Part shown: positions 34,337 to 40,793 of the stretch, in pieces
How the letters are laid out: each line of letters opens with the position of its first letter
Numbering within the stretch: position 1 is the first letter of the stretch
Assembly (NCBI GenBank): GCA_948562205.1
Contig: CAOYAN010000002.1
Span: 62,001 to 126,000, forward strand
DNA: 64,000 nucleotides
DNA from: an uncultured Clostridia bacterium
Lineage (GTDB): Bacteria > Bacillota > Clostridia > TANB77 > CAG-465
Direction of reading: 5' to 3'
The notes under the pieces: generated by a model
The model's input: the letters and a program-made list of their open reading frames with translations, nothing else
Told to the model about the DNA's origin: nothing
Databases searched by the model: none
Program-made: the position numbers and the translations under genes

Positions 34337-34723
34337 TTGACTAAATTACAAGCACAGTTTACTAGTTATATGAAAAAAGCATTAGTCAATGATAGTATTG
34401 ATTATTATAGATCATTTGATAAAAATAGAAATTTTAAACATACTTCTTTATTTAATGAGGAAGTTTTACAAGTGTCGATATCACAAATGGGTGGTATTGA
34501 CACTTTTTTCTTTGAAAGAAACAACATAGAAGATATTGAAAATATTAAGTTAAAAGAAGCTATAAATAGCCTTACAGATAGACAAAAAGAAATTTTTTTT
34601 ATGTATGCAGATAAAATAAAGTCTGTAGATATAGCAAAGAAATTGCAAATCAGTGATAGTTGTGTTAGGTCAGTAATAGCAATAGTAAAAAAAAGATTAA
34701 GAAAGTATATGCAAGGAGATTAA
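34337..34723 (+). CDS. Sigma-70-like regulator of the element
   Basis: A 128-residue protein with a clear region 4 helix-turn-helix: INSLTDRQKEIFFMYADKIKSVDIAKKLQISDSCVRSVIAIVKKRLRKYM. Region 2 is not recognisable in the short N-terminal half. Such proteins control conjugation genes in Tn916 and Tn1549-like elements. It starts with TTG at 34337 after AAAGGGGGTG and is followed closely by the HTH gene at 34727. Confidence 0.75.
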   Translation: MTKLQAQFTSYMKKALVNDSIDYYRSFDKNRNFKHTSLFNEEVLQVSISQMGGIDTFFFERNNIEDIENIKLKEAINSLTDRQKEIFFMYADKIKSVDIAKKLQISDSCVRSVIAIVKKRLRKYMQGD

Positions 34724-34726
34724 AAA

Positions 34727-34924
34727 ATGGAAAATTTTGAAAGAGTTTTAAATAATGCAAAGTCTGGTGATGGACAAGCAATGGAAATTTTAATATTAGA
34801 GTATATGCCTCTTATAAATTCTATTTTATCAAAAGCTGGTAAGAGAATTGATAAAGAAGATTTAAGACAATATCTCATAATTAAATTTATAGAAAATACC
34901 AAAAAATTTAAAAAAATTGATTAA
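34727..34924 (+). CDS. Helix-turn-helix protein (Tn916 Orf8-like, HTH_16)
   Basis: A 65-residue protein: FERVLNNAKSGDGQAMEILILEYMPLINSILSKAGKRIDKEDLRQYLIIKFIENTKKF. It matches the short HTH_16 proteins that follow the sigma-like gene in Tn916 and Tn1549-type elements, and resembles region 2 of sigma factors. Together the two genes may supply the two halves of a divided sigma factor. Three bases separate the genes; AAGGAG lies before the ATG. Confidence 0.75.
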   Translation: MENFERVLNNAKSGDGQAMEILILEYMPLINSILSKAGKRIDKEDLRQYLIIKFIENTKKFKKID

Positions 34925-35138
34925 ACAATAAGCGTTTTTTAAAATTAATCGCTGTTAATTAGTGAAAGTATAAAAATATTTTCATTGTACCTTGAAAAAT
35001 GTATAAAATCATAACACAGATTAATGATACTTCTGTCTAGCTAATGTGATGTTAAGGGGCAGTTCTTAGTGATCCTAAGGAACGTGAAATTCGTATGGCG
35101 ATAAGCAGTTATGATTGAAAAAATATGGAGGAAAAATA
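34925..35138 (+). ncRNA. Structured intergenic region, possible regulatory RNA
   Basis: A 214-base gap that is richer in G+C than its surroundings from about 35030 to 35115. GTTCTTAG (35062-35069) pairs with CTAAGGAAC (one bulge) around TGAT, followed by GTGAAATTCGTATGGCGATAA. The element before it, GTACCTTGAAAAATG, resembles sequences upstream of the integrase module in Tn916-like elements. No coding frame or tRNA cloverleaf fits. I did not recognise a known riboswitch class. Confidence 0.4.
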
Positions 35139-35321
35139 ATGTTAAAATTTATTTTAATTTCAATATTAAGTTATTTATTGGGTGTATTTTCAGTTTGTAT
35201 ATTTTCTATAATAAAGACTAGCTCTATGTGTAGTAGAGAGGAAGAAAATAAGAAAAATTGGTTTAAATTTGGGCAAGATGTTTATGATGAGATAGAGAAG
35301 ATGGAAAATGGCGAAAAGTAA
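35139..35321 (+). CDS. Small membrane protein (DUF3789-like)
   Basis: A 60-residue protein with one membrane helix (about 3-25) and a charged tail. Position, in front of the recombinase, and the short N-terminal helix resemble the DUF3789 proteins of Tn1549-like elements, which are usually shorter. ATG 35139 follows ATGGAGG. Confidence 0.5.
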   Translation: MLKFILISILSYLLGVFSVCIFSIIKTSSMCSREEENKKNWFKFGQDVYDEIEKMENGEK

Positions 35322-35366
35322 TATTAATTGTGATAAAACATAAATTGATATTATAAGGGAGCAATT

Positions 35367-35525
35367 ATGGAAATAAAAATCAACTATCCTGAAAATGAAA
35401 ATTATATAGACAATTTTGCCTTTGTAAAATCTTTTTTTATAAAGAAAACGATAGAGAGCTTGAATATAACTTATGAAGAAAAGAAAGAAATATATAATGA
35501 AATATTAGATAGTTTAAAGGAATAA
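35367..35525 (+). CDS. Small acidic protein upstream of the recombinase
   Basis: A 52-residue frame with an AAGGGAG site: MEIKINYPENENYIDNFAFV and a helical end (TYEEKKEIYNEILDSLKE). Unknown function. Its location beside the recombinase makes it another candidate for a recombination-control factor. Confidence 0.5.
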   Translation: MEIKINYPENENYIDNFAFVKSFFIKKTIESLNITYEEKKEIYNEILDSLKE

Positions 35526-35585
35526 TAAATTTGCACATTTGTGTTGAGATAATTTGAATAGTAAAATTTATATATGGAGCGTGAT

Positions 35586-37451
35586 ATGATGAAAGAAAGA
35601 ATAAGAATTGCTATTTATTCAAGAAAATCTAAGTATTCTGATAAAGGGGATTCAGTAAAAAATCAAATAGAATTATGCTTAGAATATATAAATTTGCATT
35701 ATTCAAATAATATTTATGATGTGGAAACAATAATTTATGAAGATGAAGGATTTTCAGGTGGTAATTTTAAAAGACCACAATTTCAAAAGTTTATTGAGGA
35801 TGAAAGAATAAAACCTTATGATATACTTATTTGTTATAGATTAGATAGAATAAGTAGAAACTTATCAGATTTTTCATCTCTAATGGATGAGATTACTAAA
35901 CTAAATACTAGTTTTATTTCTATAAAAGAGCAATTTGATACGAAGAGTCCGATGGGGAGAGCTATGATGTATATTGCTTCAGTATTCTCACAATTAGAGA
36001 GAGAGGTAATAGCAGAAAGAATACGAGATAATATGATGGAGCTTGCTAAAACTGGCACCTGGCTTGGTGGAAAACCACCAAGGGGTTTTGATGCCCAAAG
36101 GTATGAAAAAGTCAAAGTTTGTGAAAGAGGATCAGATGACTTAGCAGATACTAAGGTTAAGAAAGCCTGTAAACTTGTAATTAATGATGAAGAAATGAAG
36201 ATAGTAGAGTTAATTTTTGAAAAGTATTTGGAATTAAAAGCATTAGTAAAAGTCGAAACTTATTTAATTCAAAATGATATTAAATCTGAAAAAGGAACAA
36301 CTTATACAACAAGTACAATAAGGAAAGTTTTAATTAATCCTACATATGTAAAAAATGATATTGATGTATATAATTATTTTAAAAGCAAAGGCATTTGTAT
36401 ATTTGCTGAAAATGATGGTAGAGAAAAATTTGATGGAAAATATGGAATTATGCCATATAATAGAACAAAAGATGGTAAATTATTACCAATAGAAAATTGG
36501 GTATTAGCTGTAGGACTACATGAAGGAATAATTACAGGAGAACAATTTGTAAATGTACAAACTTTATTAGAAAATAATAAGGATAAAAAATATAGAGCTA
36601 TTAAAGATTCTACTAGAAATACTGTTATGGTAGGATTATTAAAATGTAAAGAATGTGGCTCATATATGCGTCCAAAAAATGGCGGACAAAAATTAAAAGA
36701 TGGAACAATTTCATATTATTATTCATGTACATTAAAAGAAAAATCACGAGGTACAAAGTGTAATTCTAAAAATGTAAAAGGTGATTTCATAGATAATGAA
36801 ATAATTAATATATTAAAGAATATATTTGTTCCAAATTCAAAATTATATAAAGAATTAAAAAATATGGCAATAGAGGATTCAAATATAAAAGAAGATGTTG
36901 AAATAAAGAAACTGAAAAAACAATATTATAAAAATAAAGAAGAAATAAATAATCTTATAAATAATTTAAAGTATATTGATGAGTCTCTAGTTGTGTTAGT
37001 TAATGAAGAAATGAAAAAGTTAAAAAAACAAAATGATAACATATCTGAAAAACTTAAAAGTTTCGATGAATTTAATTTAGAGAAAAAAAGAGAAGAAAAG
37101 TCTTTAAGTAATACAGCTAAAGATATATTAAAAATAATTGATAATTGTTTTGATATATTTGATTATTTTGATTTAAAAACAAAAAGAGATATATTAAAAT
37201 TGTTTATTGAAAGTGTTTATTATGATAAGGAAACACAAAAAATAGAAGTAAATTTATTAAATAGCAAAATAGAAGAAGAAAATAAAAATTATTTGATCGG
37301 AATATCAAAAGATTTCTTAAAAAAAAAGTTGTTAGCAGAGAATGATAGCAAATGCACTAGTAATCTGATGACAGAAAATTCTGAAGGATCAGAATTTTTT
37401 AAAAATCTTAAGTTGTCAACAGACTACAATAGCAGATGCACCAGAATATGA
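35586..37451 (+). CDS. Large serine recombinase of the element
   Basis: A 621-residue site-specific recombinase. The resolvase domain (about 5-150) has the catalytic serine S15 in IAIYSRKS and the DILICYRLDRISRNLSDF and SPMGRAMMYIASVFSQLEREVIAERI motifs. A recombinase domain follows, then a zinc ribbon (CKECGSYMRP and CTLKEKSRGTKC, about 360-400) and a long coiled coil (about 440-520). It should integrate and excise the element at gcagatgcac. The last six codons run across attR and the stop is in yabG, so the C terminus depends on whether the element is integrated. ATG 35586 follows TGGAG. Confidence 0.93.
   Translation: MMKERIRIAIYSRKSKYSDKGDSVKNQIELCLEYINLHYSNNIYDVETIIYEDEGFSGGNFKRPQFQKFIEDERIKPYDILICYRLDRISRNLSDFSSLMDEITKLNTSFISIKEQFDTKSPMGRAMMYIASVFSQLEREVIAERIRDNMMELAKTGTWLGGKPPRGFDAQRYEKVKVCERGSDDLADTKVKKACKLVINDEEMKIVELIFEKYLELKALVKVETYLIQNDIKSEKGTTYTTSTIRKVLINPTYVKNDIDVYNYFKSKGICIFAENDGREKFDGKYGIMPYNRTKDGKLLPIENWVLAVGLHEGIITGEQFVNVQTLLENNKDKKYRAIKDSTRNTVMVGLLKCKECGSYMRPKNGGQKLKDGTISYYYSCTLKEKSRGTKCNSKNVKGDFIDNEIINILKNIFVPNSKLYKELKNMAIEDSNIKEDVEIKKLKKQYYKNKEEINNLINNLKYIDESLVVLVNEEMKKLKKQNDNISEKLKSFDEFNLEKKREEKSLSNTAKDILKIIDNCFDIFDYFDLKTKRDILKLFIESVYYDKETQKIEVNLLNSKIEEENKNYLIGISKDFLKKKLLAENDSKCTSNLMTENSEGSEFFKNLKLSTDYNSRCTRI
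37348..37374 (+). repeat. Second copy of the element left-end attachment sequence
   Basis: These 27 bases match attL and its element side (7487-7513) at 25 of 27 positions (gcaaatgcac for gcagatgcac; taatctg for tagtctg). They lie 84 bases before attR, inside the recombinase gene, and encode SKCTSNLMT, which is also the reading of attP in the circular form (SRCTSSLMT). Confidence 0.75.
37377..37400 (+). terminator. Terminator-like hairpin inside the recombinase 3' end
   Basis: AATTCTGA and TCAGAATT form an 8-bp stem around AGGA, followed by a T run. It lies within the last codons of the recombinase gene, between the two attachment-like sites. Confidence 0.55.
37432..37441 (+). other. Right attachment core (attR)
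   Basis: An exact copy of gcagatgcac, followed by the yabG continuation cagaatatg. Crossing over with attL rebuilds the yabG codons Ala-Asp-Ala-Pro-Glu-Tyr. Confidence 0.85.
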
Positions 37452-38160
37452 TTTAAAGCATATATCAAAAGAAGAAGCTGATAAAATGATATCTAATTTA
37501 GAGAGATCAAGACATGTTAGACTTAATAGATGTTATTCTAACATGAATAAAAAATATATGAATATACGTGAAAAAAAAATGATGGATATAGATCCTTCTA
37601 TATTTACGAAAGATAAAATTTTAAAGAGGCCAGGAGTAATTTTACATATTGATGGAGATCCTGAATATACTAAGAAATCAAGAGAGATATATAAAAATAT
37701 GGGAATTACCGCTTATACATATAATATTCCAGAATCAGAGCAATATAAACAAATATATTCATTGCTTCAAAAAATAAGACCAAATATTTTAATATTAACG
37801 GGTCATGATGCTTTTATGCGTAGAAGAAACGATATTTACAATATAGATAATTATAAAAATTCAAAATACTATATTCAAGCAGTTTTAGAAGCTAGAAAGT
37901 ATGAGCATAATTTAGACAATTTAGTTATATTTGCAGGAGCTTGTCAGAGTTATTATGAGGCTATAATTACTGCAGGAGCAAATTTTGCAAGTGCTCCTAA
38001 AAGAGTACTTATAGACATGATGGATCCTCTAATTGTTGCTCAAACAATAGCATATACTCCAGTTGAAGAATTTGTTCCACTTGAGAATATATTATCAAAT
38101 ACAAGAGAAGGAATTGATGGAATAGGTGGAATGCAAACAAGAGGGCAGCTACATAGTTAA
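37442..38160 (+). pseudogene. yabG: yabG 3' part, interrupted by an integrative element
   Basis: This part encodes the remaining about 238 residues of YabG in frame with the core: PEYDLKHISKEEADKMISNL, then the protease core ILHIDGDPEYTKKSREIYK, ILILTGHDAF, LVIFAGACQSYYEAIITAGA (with the conserved cysteine), NFASAPKRVLIDMMDPL and GIGGMQTRGQLHS. All YabG blocks are present without frameshift, so the gene looks maintained rather than decayed. Joined with 7364-7496 the total is 283 residues, close to the 290 of B. subtilis YabG. Without excision it has no start; the ATG at 37486 lacks a ribosome site and cuts into the family sequence. Confidence 0.92.
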
Positions 38161-38356
38161 TATAAAAAGCCTACCTATTCCATATAAATAAAAAAAGGTA
38201 TATGCATATATTCTTATGTTAATTATTTATAATAAAGACATTACTCTAATTTAAAGATTACTATTATTAATAAGAGGTAAATAAGAATAAAGAATTATCA
38301 AACACACTGATAAAATTGAAAAAATATCTAGTTTTGTCATATTTTATAAGAAATAC

Positions 38357-38385
38357 TTTACTTTTTATAAGTCAAATTATATAAT
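38357..38385 (+). promoter_or_regulatory. Sigma-A-type promoter of the matrixin gene
   Basis: TTTACT, a 17-base spacer and TATAAT precede the matrixin gene and its AAAGGAGG site. The rest of the 38161-38356 gap holds only CCTACCTATTCCAT (38170-38183), an inverted copy of the end-of-yabG repeat. Confidence 0.6.
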
Positions 38386-38409
38386 AAAAAAAAAAGGAGG
38401 TATTTTCTA

Positions 38410-38967
38410 ATGAAAAACCTGAGAAAAAGAACTTTATCAATTTTATTAATCCTTTGTCTATTTTGTTCATTTAGTATGACAGCTTTTGCTAGTAGTGATG
38501 AAGAAGTAATTGATAAGTGGGCTTCAGTTCCAGTAACTGTTTATGCGACAAATCAATTGTCTAATTATGAAATTCAGCAATTAATTCAAGCAATAGGAGT
38601 ATGGAATAGTACAAGAGTTGGAACAGTATTAAAATATGGAGGAGTTAAAAACTATGTTAGTACTCCTGGTTGGGACAAAATAAATTGTGTAGGAAAATTG
38701 AGACTTCAAGATGGTGTAAATGGTAATACAATATTAGATCATAATAATACTGGAGAAATAATTATAGAAGGAGATATTTTTATTAACAATAAGATTTCAT
38801 TTAGTCAAAATTCAAGCATTAAATTAGAAAGTGTATTGGTTCATGAATTAGGACATTTTCTGGGACTAGACCATATAAATAATATTAATTCTGTTATGTA
38901 TCCATACTATACTGGTCGTGTCGCTTTAGATGCAATTGATATAAATGCTTTAGATAACTTATATTAG
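38410..38967 (+). CDS. Secreted matrixin-like (M10) metalloprotease
   Basis: A 185-residue secreted protease. Signal peptide at 1-27 (SILLILCLFCSFSMTAFA). The zinc motif HELGHFLGLDH (about residues 146-156) is followed by SVMYPYY, which supplies the methionine turn of metzincins. The N-terminal part (PVTVYATNQLSNYEIQQLIQAIGVWNS) matches the usual start of matrixin domains. It should cut extracellular or spore-surface proteins. It has its own promoter and terminator: a cargo gene of the second element. Confidence 0.85.
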   Translation: MKNLRKRTLSILLILCLFCSFSMTAFASSDEEVIDKWASVPVTVYATNQLSNYEIQQLIQAIGVWNSTRVGTVLKYGGVKNYVSTPGWDKINCVGKLRLQDGVNGNTILDHNNTGEIIIEGDIFINNKISFSQNSSIKLESVLVHELGHFLGLDHINNINSVMYPYYTGRVALDAIDINALDNLY

Positions 38968-38998
38968 AAATTTATTTAAAAACTCTCAAAATTATTAA

Positions 38999-39036
38999 AA
39001 TTGGATGCGAATTTAATTATTCGCATCCAATTTTTG
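38999..39036 (+). terminator. Strong rho-independent terminator
   Basis: ATTGGATGCGAAT and ATTCGCATCCAAT form a 13-bp stem, then TTTTTG. It is nearly the same hairpin as that at 30936 in the large element, so the two cargo units share an origin or have exchanged DNA. Confidence 0.9.
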
Positions 39037-39041
39037 TATAT

Positions 39042-39176
39042 TTTAAGTTTTCGCAAAAAATAACAAGGCATAGAAAAACACCCCTTTGATTTGTTTTTTT
39101 GTGTAATTATATTATATCAAATAGTGGGTGTTTTTTCTATGTCTTTTTTACTTTTTATTTTTTGCGGAAACTTAAA
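39042..39176. repeat. MITE-like fold-back repeat
   Basis: The two ends are inverted repeats of about 60 bases: TTTAAGTTTTCGCAAAAAATAA pairs with TTATTTTTTGCGGAAACTTAAA (one mismatch), and CATAGAAAAACACCC with GGGTGTTTTTTCTATG. GTATAT flanks both sides (39037 and 39181), a possible target duplication. No coding capacity. Confidence 0.65.
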
Positions 39177-39327
39177 TTTCGTATATAGATTGATTTAAAA
39201 AAAAGTTGTGATATAATTAAAGAATTGAAAGTATAATAAATAGTATAACTAAAAAATTATAAGATTGGTTAATTTATACCTTTCGTAGATTAAGTTACAC
39301 TAAAACTAGAAAGGGATGATTTTGAAT

Positions 39328-39786
39328 ATGAAAAAAAGAGTTTTAATAATAATTATCACAATAATTGTTATATTATTTTTAATAATAGCAGTTATGTATA
39401 ATAAATTTTATAATAAAGATTATGATAATATTTCATCATTACTGTATGAAAAAGTATTAGAGGATTATTTAAGTAAAAATAAAGAAGATTACTTTATTAC
39501 TTCTCAAAATTTTATAAATTTATCAACACAAGAAGAATTACCTTTTGATATTATAAATGAGATATTAGATAAAATAAAGTATAAAAATATACATTTGGTG
39601 AACAATAAAATAGAGTCAGAGAAAATAAGAATTGATTTGAAAGTTTCAATTTATAATAAAGATTTTGTAAAAATTTTAGTGTATAAATATTATGGAAAAA
39701 ATTTAAAGAGAATTGATGGATATAATGGAACTTACAAAAATAAAAGTTGGAAATTAGAACTGGATTTACAATCACATTTAGATTAA
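39328..39786 (+). CDS. Membrane-anchored protein of unknown function
   Basis: A 152-residue protein with an N-terminal anchor (5-27) and an extracytoplasmic polar domain. Family not recognised. Two decayed relatives lie nearby, at 31841 and 39905, so this family has been duplicated in both elements. ATG 39328 is chosen; TTG 39322 is closer to the AAAGGG site and is also possible. Confidence 0.55.
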   Translation: MKKRVLIIIITIIVILFLIIAVMYNKFYNKDYDNISSLLYEKVLEDYLSKNKEDYFITSQNFINLSTQEELPFDIINEILDKIKYKNIHLVNNKIESEKIRIDLKVSIYNKDFVKILVYKYYGKNLKRIDGYNGTYKNKSWKLELDLQSHLD

Positions 39787-39803
39787 TATTATAAAATATG
39801 AAT

Positions 39804-39846
39804 AAAAAGATGGAATTATAAATTAATTAAAATTCCATCTTTTTTA
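39804..39846 (+). terminator. Rho-independent terminator
   Basis: AAAAGATGGAATT and AATTCCATCTTTT form a 13-bp stem followed by T residues. Confidence 0.85.
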
Positions 39847-39904
39847 TAGTTAATCAGATCAACAATGTTGATAGTAAATGAAAAAATGTTTAAAGGATAT
39901 CAAC

Positions 39905-39985
39905 AAAAAGGATAATTTTGTAAAAATTTTAGATAAAGTATAGTTAGATGATGGCAAGCAATGTAAAAATTGATTATAGATAATA
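39905..39985 (+). pseudogene. Decayed relative of the 39328 gene
   Basis: AAGGATAATTTTGTAAAAAT and the following bases resemble 39658-39700 of the preceding gene, with frames broken. Nothing else was found between 39847 and 40054. Confidence 0.35.
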
Positions 39986-40054
39986 GATTCATAATAAATT
40001 TAAAAAGATACATAAAAATTAAGAAAGTAAATATATTGTATTAAGAGGTGAAAA

Positions 40055-40618
40055 TTGGATAGTGAATTTTTAAATAAAAAAGTAGCATTATATATAAACT
40101 TTGATACAAAAGAGGAATATGAAAATGAAAAAAACAATATAAAAAAACAAATGAAAAATTTTTGCAGTAAAAATAATATAGAAGAATATAATGAATATAT
40201 TGATATTGGTTTTATAGGAAAGAATAGAAGAAGAAGTAGATATGAAACTTTACTTAGGCATATAGATAAATCAAAAGTAGATATAGTTGTTGTATATGAA
40301 CTTAGCCATTTGGGAAGGCATATTAATAGATTAAATAAAGTAATTAAAACATTGTATGATAAAAAAACAATTATATATTCTTTACAAGAAGAAAAAGGAT
40401 TAATAAATTTTAGCAAGCAAGAATTTGAAGATTTTAAGAAATTTAGTGGAAAGTATATAAATGATATAATAAGAACTATTCAAAGTAAAATACAAAAAGA
40501 TATTTATGATAAAAAACATAATACAAAGTTTAATATAAACAACTATACAATAAAAGAGTATAGAAAAGCTAATTATAAATCTAAAGAAATTATTAAGTCT
40601 ATTGAAAATGAATTATAG
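40055..40618 (+). CDS. Resolvase-like protein lacking the catalytic serine
   Basis: A 187-residue protein with the resolvase N-terminal fold: VALYINFDT (residues 10-18) stands where VAxYxRxSx is expected, so R and S are replaced by N15 and D17. It continues RRSRYETLLRHIDKSKVDIVVVYELSHLGRHINRL, where the SRxxR arginine is also lost (SHLGR). It cannot form the serine-DNA link, but could pair with the recombinase at 40794 as an accessory or directionality factor. Start: TTG at 40055 after AGAGGTG. Confidence 0.7.
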   Translation: MDSEFLNKKVALYINFDTKEEYENEKNNIKKQMKNFCSKNNIEEYNEYIDIGFIGKNRRRSRYETLLRHIDKSKVDIVVVYELSHLGRHINRLNKVIKTLYDKKTIIYSLQEEKGLINFSKQEFEDFKKFSGKYINDIIRTIQSKIQKDIYDKKHNTKFNINNYTIKEYRKANYKSKEIIKSIENEL

Positions 40619-40632
40619 GAGTATATATTAGT

Positions 40633-40719
40633 ATGAAAGAAGAAAAAAGTATAAGTGATAGTATTACTAATATAATAATAAATTTAATTTTAAGTGAGTT
40701 AAATAAGTTAGGGGATTGA
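40633..40719 (+). CDS. 28-residue peptide upstream of the recombinase
   Basis: A short frame MKEEKSISDSITNIIINLIL and SELNKLGD with an AGGAG site near 40617. Its location directly upstream of the recombinase suggests a functional small protein or leader. Confidence 0.4.
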   Translation: MKEEKSISDSITNIIINLILSELNKLGD

Positions 40720-40793
40720 AAATAGTAATACTTTTTAGGTATAATCACAATATTAGTGACTATACCTTTTTCTCATATAGAGGAGGCTTTAAA

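Larger units (their letters stand above)
7497..37441. mobile_element. Integrative conjugative element inserted in yabG, about 29.9 kb
   Basis: The element is bounded by the 10-bp core gcagatgcac and is 29,945 bp from core to core. It carries its own large serine recombinase at the right end, ParB and RepA at the left, a probable oriT, MobC and a MOBP relaxase, a VirD4 coupling protein, PrgI, split VirB4, TrbL/VirB6-like and M23 proteins, a sortase and adhesin, and regulators. Gene content is like the Tn1549/CTn5-type clostridial elements (CD1110-type VirB4), with a different integration target. Removing it leaves 133 + 719 = 852 bases of yabG, an exact multiple of three, with no internal stop at the junction. 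Confidence 0.9.

Noticed and set aside
34990..35115. tRNA or tmRNA in the structured region
   Set aside because: No cloverleaf, no TTCAAAT-type T-loop and no acceptor stem could be formed.
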